The notes under the pieces: model-generated | Seen by the model: only the letters and a program-made list of their open reading frames with translations | The model's database searches: none | What the model was told of the DNA's origin: nothing | Position numbers and translations under genes: made by a program | NCBI GenBank assembly: GCA_965240325.2 | Contig: OZ251239.1 | Span: 1,302,001-1,366,000, forward strand | Direction of reading: 5' to 3' | DNA: 64,000 bases | Source of the DNA: Rebecca billardiae RCC1528 | Lineage: Eukaryota; Haptophyta | Part shown: positions 1-12,191 of the stretch, in pieces | Numbering within the stretch: the stretch's first letter is position 1 | How the letters are laid out: every line of letters starts with the position of its first letter

Positions 1-2
1 CG

Positions 3-79
3 CGGCCGAAGGAGGCGTCGTTCGACGAGGCATGGACGCTCGTCGACCCCGCGCAGCCCTCCTCCCCGCCGCGCCAGTC

Positions 80-112
<33 letters not shown>

Positions 113-2882
113 GGACGCGGACGCGCACAGCCTCGTGCGCTGTCGCATCTGCGAGGTGTTGGTCGATGCCGCGGCGATCCAGTCGCACGCGCAGCTGTGC
201 GTGCTGGTGTGCGCGCACGCGCAGGAGGCGTGCGCGGCGAACGAGCGGCTGCTCGCCGTCGACCGCCGCCTCGCCGCCTCGATCGCGCAGCGCGAGCAGC
301 TGCACGCGCTCGAGCTGCGCGACAGCGCGCCTCCGCTCCGGCCGATTTTCGCGCCGATCGTCTCGCTCGCGTCGCGCGTGCTGTGGCTGCCCTCGGCGCG
401 CGGCGGCGCGGAGCAGCGGCGCGAGGAGCCGCACGCCGCCGCGCCCCGCGCCGCGCCCGCCGCGGACGACGGCGAGCTCGCCCCCGCCTCCTCCTCCTTT
501 GAAACTGGCCGGCTGCTGCGGCTTCGGGAGATCGTGGCGGCCGCGGTGGGCGATGATGGCTCGGCCGCGGCGGCGGCGGCGGCGCAGGAGGCGCACGTGC
601 TCGCGCTCGCGCAGTCGCGCGCGTCGGACGAGGGCGACGAGGAGTCGGCGGACGGTGCCGCGGACGAGGCGAGCGCGCCAGCCGAGCCCAGCTGGGGCGC
701 GGGCGCGCTCGGCGCGGCCGGCGGCGGCGCGGCCGGCGCGGCGGGTGCGGCCGGCGGCGCGGCGGACGCGGAGGTGCCGGGCGGCGTGCCGCTGCGCGCG
801 CTCGCGGAGGAGGTGGACGGGCTGGTCCGCGCGGCGCGCTCGCAGCTCGGCGCCGCGTGCGTCGAGGCCGTCCTCGGCAGCGCCGTCCTCCGCCTCCTCC
901 GCGCGCGCGCCGAGTCCCTCTGCCGACTGCGAGTGCGCGTCGCGCGCCTGCCGCCGCGCGAGGCGCGCGAGCACGGCGCGCCGGCGGAGGCGGCGCACGC
1001 CGAGTCGGCGTCGGCGGGCGCGCAGGTGCCGTGCATCCGCGACTTTGACGTCGTGCGCGAGCTCGCCGCCGGCGGCTTCGGCCGCGTCTACCTCGCGCGC
1101 AAGCGCGTGACCGGCGACGCCTACGCGATCAAAGTGCTGCCCAAGCCGGCCGGCGGCGGCTTCGACTCGCGCGACGAGGCGGTGCGCCGGCGCGCGCTGG
1201 CGGAGCGCGAGGCGCTGGCGCGCGCGGACCACCCGTGCGTCGTGCGCCTCTTCTACTGCTTCCAGTCCGCGCGCTCGCTCTACCTCGTCATGGAGTTCCT
1301 CCCAGGTGGCGACATGCGCGCGCTGCTCCGCGCCGCGTGCCGATTGGACGAGGCGCGATCTCGGCTGTATCTCGCGGACGCGGTGCTCGGGCTGGAGTAC
1401 TTGCACGAGCAGCTGGGGATCGTGCACCGGGACCTGAAGCCGGAGAACATGCTGCTCGGCGCGGACGGGCACGTCAAGCTCGCCGACTTTGGGCTGGCGT
1501 GGGTGCGCCGCCGCGCGAAGGGCGGCGGCGCGCGCGGCGGCGCGCGCGGCGGCGCGGCGGGCGGCGCGGAGGGCGGCGGCGCGGCCGAGGCTGAGGGGGG
1601 CGCGCCGGCTGCCTACGGCGTGGCGGGCGGGCACGCCGCGCACGCGGCCGCGCCCACCGGCGTGTCGGCCGCGGAGCTCGCCGAGAGCGGCGCGTGTGTG
1701 CCGAGCCCCGCCCTCGCCGCGGAGCACGCGCCCAGCGCGGACGGCGGCGATGACGCGCGCGGCGCGGCGCCTCCCGGCAACATGGCCGCCGCGGCCGCGG
1801 CCGGCGGCGCGGCGGCGCAGCAGCAGGCGGCGGCGGCGGCGGCGGCGGCGCGCGCGGAGGGCGAGGACGAGGGGCGGTGCTTCTCCCTCGTCGGCTCGCT
1901 CCCGTACCTCGCGCCCGAGGTCGTCCTCGGCAGCGGCCACTCCTGCCCGGTCGACTGGTGGGCGGTGGGCGTTTTATTATTCGAATTTGTTTGCGGCTAT
2001 CGGCCATTTGCGGCGCCGCAGCCGGCGGCGGGCGCGGAGCCGCTGGCGCCGGCGGAGGTGGCGCGCGAGACGAAGGAGCGGATCGTCGCGGGGCGGATCA
2101 ACTGGCCCCACGCCGCGCACGACCACCTCACCGAGCCCTGCGTCGCGCTCATCGCCGCCCTCCTCACGCCGGACCCGGCGGCGCGGCTGGGCGCGGCGCG
2201 CGGCGCGGCCGAGCTGCGCGCGCATGCGTTTTTCGCCGATGTTTCGTGGGAGGCGGTGGCTCGGCAGGCGACGTTCATCCCGAGCCAGCCGGACGAGGCG
2301 GCGCGGCGGCGGGGGGGCGAAGGCGGGCGCTCGGACGCGGGCAGCTCGGCGCCCGCGCCGGCGCCCGCGCCGGCTCCGCACAGCGGCGGCGACGTCGGCG
2401 GCGCCGCGCCCGAAGCGGACTCGGCGCGGTGCGCGGCGGCCGCGGCGGCCACCGCCGCCGCCGCGGAGGGGCGCGCGCGCAGCAGCGGCAGCAGCGGCGG
2501 CAGCGTGGCTCGGCTGCCAGCGTCCGCGTCGGTGGGCGCGCGCGCGCGGAGCTCGGGCTCCGCACGGCCCGCCGCCGGCGCCAACGCCGACTCGTGGCGC
2601 GGCGGTGAGCGCGCCGCCGCGCCGCCGCGCGCGCGCGCACTCTGCAGTCTGGCGCAGGACGGCGGCGGGGGCGGCGGCGCGGCCGCGGCGGACGGCGGCG
2701 CCGGCGCGGCTGAGCGCGTCCGCACCGCCTCGCAGCGCTTCGTGTCCTCGCCCGCCGAGCTGGTGGCCGAGCTCTCGCTGCCGGCCGAGCCCGGCAGTGA
2801 GCCGAGCAGCCAGAGCAGCTTCGGCACGCCGGTGGGCTCACCCTGGCACCCGACACTCGGCAGCTTTGGGCGGAGCGGCGGC

Positions 2883-2953
<71 letters not shown>

Positions 2954-4277
2954 GCGCAACGGCGGACGCGGCGGCGGCATTGGCGGCAGCCCTCTCGGCG
3001 CGGCCGCCAGCCCGCGCAGCGCAATGCCCCCGCTCGTCACACCGACCAGCCCCCTTACCCTGCCCCGACGGCTGGACCGCCGTGAGCTGCCGCCGCCGGC
3101 AGCCGGCGCCGCCGGCGCACTTGCCGCCGCGGACGCGGAGGGCGGCGCGGCGGGTGGCGGCGGCAGCGGCGGCAAGCGCGCCCGCTCGGCTCGCGGCCGC
3201 GCGCGCGCGTCAGCCGGAGCGGGGGCGGGCGTGCGCTCCGCGGGCGGGGCGAGCAGCGCGAGTGGCAGCGGCGGCGCCGCGCTTCAACTCTCATCCGCCG
3301 CCGCCGCCGCCAGCCCTCAGCGCCGCCGCCCCTCGCCTGGCGCCGCCGCCGGCGCGCAGCAGGCATTCGCGGCCGCGCGCGGCCTGCCAGAGCGGCGCGC
3401 GCCGCTGTGCGGCTCCGAGCAGCTGCTCGACTTTGACTTTGTGAACTACTCGCGGCTGGCGGAGCTGAGCCAGTGCGAGGGGCTCATCGCCAAGTGCACG
3501 TGCGCGCAGGTGTGTCGCTGGCACGCGCGCTCGCTCTCCGCTGCTGGTTGGGTGTCCGAGGCCGACCTCCACCCGGACCGCCCGGACTTTTCGACGCTGC
3601 GGCTGCGCGTGCCGGCCGGCGGCGGCGGCGGCGGCGCGCTGGACGACGGCGGCGGCTGCGCCACCACCGAGCTGGGCTTCAAGGAGAACCTCGTGCGCTT
3701 CACGCAGCTGCCCGCGCCGCCGGCCGACGGCGCGTCGCCTGAGCAAGTCCACTTTGCTCGGCGGCACGCGGCCGCGCACCGCCCCCGCCCGCACTATGCG
3801 AGTCGCGCGCCGGCCGAGGCGGCGGCGCCCGGCGGCGGCGGCGGCGCGGCCGGCGCGGGCGCGAGTAGCTGGCTGGAGCTGTGGTTCGCCAACGAGTGCC
3901 CCGAGCACTGGGGCACGCTCTCGGCGACCAAGTGGTGGAAGGGCCTCGCCATCCGCTACGAGGAGCGACCGCGGCCGCGCGGCGGCGGGCGCAGTGCCGA
4001 GCGCGGCGGCGGCGCGCGCTCGGCGCCGGCCGCGTGCTGCTACTCGTACGCCGAGCTCGAGCACGACGCACGCGGGCCGTGCCGAGTGGTCGGGCTGTGG
4101 CGGCTGCCGGTGCAGCACGTGCCGCCGGCCGACGCGCCGCTCGAGCAGCAGCCGATGCTGCACCTCTGCCTCGCCAAGGCCAAGGCGTTCGGCATCAAGC
4201 GCGTCGTCTGGCGCGTGGCCATCCCGGTCGCCGACCTGCTCGGCAAGCGCACCTACATCACGTGGGTGGTGGACTGA
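3..4277 (+). CDS. AGC-family Ser/Thr kinase with C2H2-like finger (Rim15/IRE/Greatwall type), 5' partial
   Basis: The frame is open from the left edge, so the start lies outside the window; the GTG at 135 is internal. A CxxC-x11-H-x3-C finger (Cys codons 141, 150 and 198, His 186) matches the finger found before the kinase in plant IRE-type kinases. The kinase domain runs from about 1035 to 2270: glycine loop near 1065-1090, ATP lysine at 1131, HRDLKPEN (Asp at 1431), DFG at 1485, APE at 1911. About 130 low-complexity residues separate DFG from the GSLPYLAPE segment, the split architecture known for Greatwall/MAST/Rim15 kinases, which regulate mitotic or quiescence phosphatase control. A long Gly/Ala/Ser-rich linker follows, with a poly-Gly run at 2876-2950. 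The last 285 residues (3423-4277) are again complex, rich in Trp and Cys, and I do not recognise them. No intron is needed. Confidence 0.88.
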
Positions 4278-5297
4278 AGGCGAGTAGCACTTGATTGGTG
4301 AAGCAGCCTGCTGGACGAGCGCGCCCGATACCGACCGATATGCGCGGAGCCGCCTGGTCGCCTCCGCTCATTGAATCGAGAGACGACATCTTAGACTGGC
4401 TGACTACCCCGGGTACGGTACGTCGGTGGCAGACGCCCGCGAGACGGCGGCGCCCGTGTCCGCGACCGCGGTCACTCTGAGTCTGTCTGACGAGCGCTGA
4501 GCTCTGCATGGCGACGATGCCCAGAGTCGTAGTCGATCTCCGCGTCGGATCTGGCTGCAGTGCCGGCGTCACCGCGGGGCGGGCGTGCGTAACGGCGTGC
4601 CGCCGCGCGGCCGGCCTGCCCGGCCCGTGCCGCTGCTCGGCCGATTCCAGCTGCCCGCCGCAGTCCGCACTGCCCCCACTGTCAGGAGTCACCGCAGCTA
4701 TTAGAGTACGACACGCAGGTGGCCCTACGACTGGCGACTACTACGGACGGCGGCCTGCTGACGATGATGATATCACGGACGATGATGGGCGACCGAGTCT
4801 GACGAGCCGAGCCCGAGTCTCGTCAGTCTCGCGCCGCCGTGCGGCCATGCCGATGGGCGGCGCCCTCGGCGCGGCGACGACGATGACGCGGATGATCGGA
4901 AGCCTGATGAGACTCTCACGAGTGAGACGCGCGCGCGCACTGGCAGATAAATTAATACTACTGCTGCTACACCGCGGGCCGCCCTGATGCCGATGGCCGG
5001 AGTCACTCACACGACCCCGGACTGACGTCACCGCCATCAGGCTCAGCCCATCATATTGATGATGATCATATCCGCCGTGCTGATGGTATATATATCGAGA
5101 CGAGTCGCGATCGTCCGTGTCAGTGTGATCACGACGCGGCGACGCGCGAAGCCTCTGACTCCGAGTCGGATCCAAGCGCGGCGCGCCATCGCCAAGCTGC
5201 AAGCAGCACTCGCATCATCATTCAGCAGCGCAGCGCGTAGCTAGCAGCCAGCTCTGCCAACGCAGCTGCGCACTACGAGAGAGAGCGAGAGCGAGCC

Positions 5298-5362
<65 letters not shown>

Positions 5363-5600
5363 GCGGAGACCGCGGAGAGATTGAATGATACGACTCGCGC
5401 CCGGCGCGCCGCGCCCAGCGCCCGTGTGTCCGGCCGCCCGGAGCCTGGGGCTCGCCGCCGCACAGGAGGATGGGGGCTCTGCAGGATGGGCCGCCGCGAC
5501 CCCTGGGGCCTGCCGGCGGCGCTGGGGCGCGAGGTCCGCTGGCGGCGGGGGCACCCCGCCGGTGCCCCGCGCGCCTGCGGCCCTCGCGACAGCCGCCGGC
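4278..5600. other. Intergenic region, no supported gene
   Basis: Short overlapping frames occur on both strands but none shows domain-like composition or a family resemblance. It carries scattered dinucleotide tracts and lies between the 3' ends of the kinase gene (+) and the small membrane protein gene (-), so it should hold both transcripts' 3' ends. Confidence 0.6.
5276..5360. repeat. (GA)n microsatellite
   Basis: A nearly pure GA dinucleotide run of about 60 bases (5298-5359) is preceded by interrupted GA-rich sequence. It creates spurious Leu-Ser repeat frames on the minus strand. Confidence 0.95.
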
Positions 5601-6161
5601 TCAGAGCATGGCCGCCGGGGAGGCGGGCAGCTGGGCGGCGCGGCGTGCGCGCGAGCGCGCCGCGACGAAGGCGGAGACGAGGATGAAGGCGGCGACGGCG
5701 GTCACGCCCGCGCGCGCGCGGTCCTGCATCAGCGCCTCCATCGCCTTCGCCTCCCCGTACGCCTGCAGCTCAGACGCGGGCGGGTAACAGAAGTCCCAGC
5801 GCGCGCTCGGGTCGTCTGTGTGCTTCGAGGCGCCGCCGCGGATCTGCCAGCCGCAGTGGCCGCCGGTGGGCTGCTCGACGAGGCACCAGGGCCGCTTCCA
5901 CGCGGGGTGGTGCGGGTCGCACCCCGCGTACGTCGCGCCGTCGAACGTCCAGACCGACTTGCACGTGCAGTGGTGCACCGTGCTCACGATCGGCGCCGGC
6001 GGCGGAGGCGGCGGCGGCGAGGAGACGACGACGGTCGGCTCGGGCGCGGCCTCGCGCACGACGCGCGAGTCGCGCGAGTTCTGCCGCAGCGCGCGTCCGC
6101 TCGGGTGCGTCGACGGCCCCGCGCCGAGCGCGGCCGCGGCGAGGAGCAGCGCGAGCAGCAT
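5601..6161 (-). CDS. Small secreted/type I membrane protein with Cys-Trp-rich FN2-like module
   Basis: An ATG at 6161 opens a 186-residue protein with a strong signal peptide (MLLALLLAAAALGAG); an upstream in-frame ATG at 6233 would bury this peptide, so I prefer 6161. After a Pro run comes a compact module with the pattern CxC-W-FDGxxYxGC-WCxVE-CGW-WDFC (six Cys), resembling the fibronectin type II fold, which binds extracellular ligands; the assignment is by pattern only. A hydrophobic segment (AVAAFILVSAFVAA) followed by Arg residues is close to the C-terminus and fits a single membrane anchor with a short cytosolic tail. The gene is divergent from the formin gene, whose start is 299 bases away. 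Confidence 0.7.
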   Translation of the reverse strand: MLLALLLAAAALGAGPSTHPSGRALRQNSRDSRVVREAAPEPTVVVSSPPPPPPPAPIVSTVHHCTCKSVWTFDGATYAGCDPHHPAWKRPWCLVEQPTGGHCGWQIRGGASKHTDDPSARWDFCYPPASELQAYGEAKAMEALMQDRARAGVTAVAAFILVSAFVAARSRARRAAQLPASPAAML

Positions 6162-6460
6162 GTTGGTCGCCCTTTGCGGCGGGCGGATGCGCGTGACGAC
6201 GCTTGCAGCACTGCAGCCCTGCGCACACTGCAATCAACAGCGTCAGCACTGCACCGCACTGTGAGAAGGCAATGAGCAAAAGCGAACGGGCTGCCGGCGG
6301 CCGCCTCTGCTGCCGCGCGCCCGTTTGAGTTGGAACTCGGCGTCGTCAAGACCGTTCGTCACCTTGATTCGGTGATTCCCGTCTCCCCGGAGTCCCGGAC
6401 AGCCGCCACTGGTCTTCCCAAAGCTGATGACCACAGCGTGAGGTGGCGGGAGCCGGGGCG

Positions 6461-9400
6461 ATGGCCGCGCCGGAGCGCTGCGTGGTGCTCAAGGCCACCG
6501 GCCCGGCGGCGGCGCTGGGCGAGGTGGCCGCGTGCGTGGGCGCGCACGGCGGCGAGATCGTCGCGGCCGTCGCCGCCTCGCGAGGCGTCGCCGTGCGCGC
6601 GCTCTGGCCGCTCGACGACGCTGGCTGCGCGCGCGCCGTCGCCGCGGCGGCCGCGCTGCGCGCGCGGCTGCCCGCCTCGCCGCTGCCGCTGGTCTGCGCG
6701 GGCAGCGTGCGCATCGAGCGCCTCACGCCGCGCGCCGCGGGTGCAGACGACGCCGACGCGGACGCGGTCCCCACCTCGCCGGCCTTCGACGTCCTCGACG
6801 CGCTCGGCCGGCGCGCCGAGCAGCCGAGCGAGGCCGGCGGCGCGGGCGCGCGGCCGGGCGGCGTGTGGCTCGTGGGGCACGAGCTCGCGGCGTGGAGCGC
6901 GCGCCGGGAGGCGCTGGCGCGAGTGACCACGCGCGTCGAGTGCAGCGTGCCCGACGTGCACGCGCTCGAGCTCGACGCCGCCACGCCGCTCGCGCTCGCT
7001 GCTCGCTCAGAGCTGCATGCGGCGGCCGCGGCGGCCGCGGCGGCTGCGCCAAGCGCGCGCGTGGCGGCGGCTCCACCGAGCTTGGCCCGCGCGCCGTCGG
7101 CCGCCGTGCAGCACATCATCGTGCTCCTCCCGCCCGGCGGCGGCTGGCCCGCCGCAGACGCCGCCCTCTGCGCCGTGCGCGGCGCGGTGGCTCCGTACCG
7201 TGGCAGGCTTGCGGCCGCGCACGCCGACGGCTCCCTCGGGCGCGTCGAGGCGGCGGTGGCGTTCGACGGCACGGCGTCGGGCGCGTGGGCGTTCGTCGCG
7301 CTCAAGGCCGCGCTCGCGCTCTGCGACCGGCTCGCGCCGCTCCCGCGCGCCCACGCCGCCGCGTCCGCCGCCGCGGGCCCCGATCCCGTGGCGGCGAGAT
7401 CGCGATCTGAGGCCAATCCGGTGGCGGCGCGGGGCGCGGCGGCGCGCAGCTCGCCGCCGCCCGCGGTGCGCGCGCTCGCCGTCGCCGTCGCGAGCGGCGC
7501 GGTGCTCAGTGGCACGCTGTCCGGCGGCGCGCGCGTGCCCCGAGTCCGGCTGCTGGACGGCGCGGCGGCGCGGTGCGCGCGCACGCTCGCAGTGCGTGCG
7601 GCCGAGCGGCTGCAGAGCGACGGCGGCGGCGGCGCGGCGTGCGGCGTGCTCGTGCTGTGCGACGAGCGCACGCACGCGCACGCGCGCGCGCACTTCGCCT
7701 TCTCGCCCTCGCCGCCCGAGCTGCTCCCGCTGCCGGCCGATGCGGACGCGGCGGAGGCGGGCGCGGGCGCGGCGCCGGCCGGCGGCGCGGCGGCGCTCGA
7801 CGCTGCGCACGGTGTGCGCCCGGTGCAGCTGCAGGCGTTCGAGCTCGCGCTCGGCCCGGAGCGCCCGCGCTCCGCCGCGACCAGCGTGGCCGGCGCCAAC
7901 GCCGCCATGGCCGCGGTCGAGCAGCAGCCAGCCTCGCCCGCGCGCCAGCCGGCGGGCGCGGCGCACCCGCCAGATGCAATCTCGGGCGCGGCGCACGCGC
8001 CAGATGCAATCTCGGGCGCGTGTTCGCACCCGCCGCCGCCAGGTGCGAGCTCGGCCGCGCTCCCGCGGCCAGAGGCAGCCCCGCGGGAGCCTGCGCCAGG
8101 CGCGGTCTCGCTCGAGCCGGCGCGCGCCGCGGCCTCGGCAGCCACCGCGCCGAGGGCCGCGGCGGCAGTCGTCGCGTCGGGGCGTCCGCCGGCAACTGGC
8201 GGCAGCGGCGCTGAGCGCTCGCCGCTCGCGCCGCGCGCGCCGACGCAGCTGCCGCCGGCGGCGGCGGTCGCGCGCGCCGCCAGCGACACCGCCGCCGTGA
8301 GCGCCGCCGCGGCCGAGAGCAAGGCGCGCGCCGCGCCGCCGCGCTCAGCGCCGCCGCCGCCGGCGTTGGCGGTCGCGGCTCGCGGGGTCGACGCAGGCGC
8401 CACCGCGCTCGCGCCCGCCGCGCCCGTGCCCTCCTCCGGCGCGCCGCCCGCCGGCTCGGGCGCCGCGGCTGGCGCGGGCGGATGCGCGCAGCGGCCGCCC
8501 GCGTGCGCACACCCGGCGCCGAGCACGCCGCCTCCGCCCTCCTCCTCGCGCGCCGAGCGAGCGAGCTCGCCGCACCGCGCGGCCGCTGCCGAGCAGGCGC
8601 CCTCGCCGCAGCCCGTCTCATCGGCGGAGATCGAGCGGTTCCTGCGCCTGCTGCACGGCCGCTCGCCGCGGCCGTCCGCCGCTGCGGTCGCGCGCGCGCT
8701 GGGCGTCGCCGGCGCGGAGGCGGCGCGTGGCGGGGAGGGCGCGGGAGACGCGGAGGGAGCGCCGCCGAGTCCCCTGCGCGGCGCGGGGGCGCTCGACGGC
8801 GGCGGCGGCGGCGTCGGGCTGTGCGCGCGCGCGCGCGGCGCCGAGGGCGCGGCACCAAGCGCCTTCCTGGCGCGCGCGGCCGAGGGCAGCAGCGGCGGTG
8901 CTGCCGCCGCCGCGGCGGCGCCGCCCGACGGCCGAGCCACGAGCTCGGGCGCCGACACGGCCGCGTGCGCGTGCGTGGGCGCGCACGCGGCCGTGGCCGC
9001 GGCGCGCTCGGCGGTCGAGGCGGCGATGCGGCAGCACTCGCCGCTCGGCGCGGGGGCGCGCCCGCCGCCGCGCGCGTGGAGCCACCCCGCCGCGCTCGCC
9101 GCGCACGGCAGCCAGGCGTGCGCCGCCCCCTCCGACGCCGATCCCGCCGCGGCGGCGACGGCGGTCCGCGCGTACGGAGCGGACCATCTGCCCAGCCCGC
9201 TGCGAGATGCAATCTCGGAGCGAGGCGGTGCGATCTCCTCGCCACTCTCCCCGCGGGGAGATGCAATCTCGCGAGGGCCAGCGTGCAGCCCGCTGGGCGG
9301 TGCGCCCGGGGCCGCGCGTACCGCCGCCGCGACCGCGTGCGCTCAGCCGGGGCAGCCGCCGCCGCCGAGCGCCGTGCCGCCGCCGCCGAGCGCAGTGCCG

Positions 9401-11469
9401 CCTCCGCTGTGCGCGCACTCGCCGCCGCGCGCGCACTCGGCGTCCGCACTGCTGTGTAGCTGCCCCGGCCGGGGACTGATCCCGCCGACGCTGCTCGCGG
9501 CCGCGGCGGCGGATGGCGGCGCGCGACTGTCGGTCGGGAGTGCCTTCGGCGCTGGGCACGCGGCGGCGCCCACGCCCAGCGCGCGGGGCGCGAGCGCGGT
9601 GGGTGGCCCCGAGATCGGCGGCGCAGCCGCGTGGAGCGCTCCGCCGCACGCGCCGACAGCCCTGGCCTCCGCGGACGGCGGAGCGGCGTCGGCGGCCACG
9701 GCTGCGCAGCGCAGCGCCGTGCCCGCGGCGCAGCTCGGCGCCGCCGCCGCCGCGCCCGCCGCGCAGCGCCCACCGCCCACTCGGCACAAGCGCGCAAGCG
9801 CACACGCGTCGACACAAGTCGAGCCCTCCGCCTTGGCGGCGTCGGAGCAGCGGACGAGCGGAGCGGCGCCTGCCGCGGCAGTGCCGCCGCCGCCGTCGGC
9901 CGCGGCGCCGGCCGCGGCGGCGGCGGCGTCGACGACCGTCGCGCCCGCGGCAGGCATGCCAGCCGCGGCGGCGTGTGCGAGCGCCGCCGCCCCACCGGCG
10001 GCGGCCGTCTCCGCGGGCGCGTCGGCGGAGTCTCTCTCGGCTGTGCAGGAAGCATTCGCGAGGCGCCGACAGAGACTGCTGCACGGCGGCGGCGCGGGCG
10101 CGGGCGGCGGCGGCGGCGAGGACGAGGCGGGCGCGCCGGCTGACGGCGGCGCGGCCAACGGTGGCGCGGACGCCGGCGCCGATCCGCGGGCGGGCGGCGA
10201 GGGCGGCGAGGGCGGCGGGCGCCACGCCAACGGCGGCGGCGGCGCGCGGCCGCGGCGCTCGACGATGGCAGAGGCTGCGGCGAGCGCCGCGCGCGCCGCC
10301 GGCGCCGGCGGCCCGCCCGAGCTCGTCGCGGCTCTGCGCACGCTTGAAGCGTACGATGCTGAGCTGCGCGCGCGCGAGGGCAAGCTGGCCGCCCTCTTCG
10401 AGTCCTCGCTCGCCGAGCTCGACGGCCGACTCGCGACTAAGCGACAGGAGCTCGCGGCAGCGCAGCGCGCGCTCGGCACTGTGCAAGCGACAGTGAGCGA
10501 GAGAGAGGCGGCGGTGTCGAAGCGCGAGGCGCTGGTCGCCGCGCTGCTCACGGGCGCGCCGCCGTCGGACGCGCCGGCGCAGATGCGCGTGCCCATGTTT
10601 GATGACGCGCTCAGCGCCTTCCGGGCCGCGCTCGGCGCGAGGGGCGGTCCGCACGGCGCGCCGGGGCACGCGGCCGGCGGCCGGCCGGCCGGCGCGGACG
10701 CGGGCGCGGGCGCGGCCGGCGCGCAGGGGGGGGTGCCGGCCGCGCCGCCGCCGCCGCCTGGCAGCACGGCTGCTTTGGCCGACGGCAGCGCCGCCGGCGC
10801 CGCCGCCGCGTCGGCGTCTGCGCCCTCAGCGCGCGGTGGCACCGCCCTCGTCCCAGCGGGCGGCGGCGGCGGCGCGGGCGGCGGCGGCGGCGCGGGCGGC
10901 GGCGACAGCGCGGGCGGCGGCGGCGGCGCAGCGGGCGGCGGCTTGGGCCCTGCTGAGCCGTCGCTTCCTGAGCTGCTCACGCGCGTGCTGGGGGAGCTGG
11001 AGCGACTGCCCGCCACGCACGGCGGGGGGGGCGGCGGGGGCGGCGTGCACGGCAGCGGCGGCGCACTGCGCAGGCGAAGGCACGGCTCCGGCGGCGGCGG
11101 CGGCGAGGCCGGTGGTCGCGGCGGCGGTGGCAGTGGCGGCGCCGGCGCCGGCGGCGAGGACGACGCGCCTGCGCGCGCCGATGCGGACGGCGGCTCGGAC
11201 TCGGACGACGCGGCGGCCCCGCGCGCCGCGGCCCGCGGCACGCCCACCGGCCGTCGGCCCGCGGCCGCCGACTCGGCCGTCGGGCGCGCCCTGTACGAAG
11301 ACCTACAGACCCTGCAGCGATATGTGCGCATTGTGCACGCGGGCGAGCGGCTGCCCACGCACCCGACGGCCGCGGCGGCGGGTGCGGGCGGCGGCGGCGG
11401 TGGTGGCGGTGGTGCCGGCGGGGCGGCGGGCCAGGCGGCGGGCGCGAAGCCCAAGGCGCCGCCGCCGCC

Positions 11470-11500
<31 letters not shown>

Positions 11501-11551
11501 CCGCCACCGCCGCCGCCACCGCCGCCGGGCGCCAAGCCGCGCCCCCCCGGC

Positions 11552-11583
<32 letters not shown>

Positions 11584-12159
11584 CGGGGGCGCTCGGAAGG
11601 GGGCGCCCGCCCCGCCGAAGCAAAGGCTCCCCGCGGTCCCTCTGCGCGCGCTGCACTGGCGCAAGCTGCCGCCGCAGCGGCTCGCCAAGTCGGTCTGGGC
11701 CGAGCTGGGCAGCGCCGTGCGCGACGCTCGCGCGACAGATGCGCTCGCTTCTTCTCTTGAGAGCCTCTTTGCGGCGCCGCCCGAGCGCGCAAAGCAAGGC
11801 GGCGGCGGCGGCGGCGGCGGTAGTGGCGCCGCCGCGCGGGGCGCCGCCGCGCGGGACGGCGCCGAGGCTGGCGCCGCCGGCGCGCGCGCGGCCAACCCGC
11901 GCGCGCGCGGCCGCGGCCGCTCCGGCCCCGCGTGCGCCGCGCAGCGCCTCACCACGCTGCAGCGCGGCACCTCCATCGGCGTTTTCCTGCGCACGCTCAA
12001 GCGCACGCGCGGCCTCGACCGGCGCGCGCTGCGGTGCGCGCTCGTCGGCGCGGACGTATCCGTGCTGGACGCTGAGACGCTGGAGACGCTCGTCCCGCTG
12101 CTGCCCTCGGAGGCTGAGCTGAGCGAATGCGCCAAGCACCTCGCGAGCGTGCGCCGCGC

Positions 12160-12191
<32 letters not shown>

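Noticed and set aside
135-137. GTG as a start codon for the kinase
   Set aside because: The frame stays open to the left edge, and the upstream residues (HSLVRCRIC) fit the family, so the GTG is an internal Val.
1997-3175. Pro-rich minus-strand frame opposite the kinase linker
   Set aside because: It is the reverse reading of poly-Gly/Ala codons and has no independent support.
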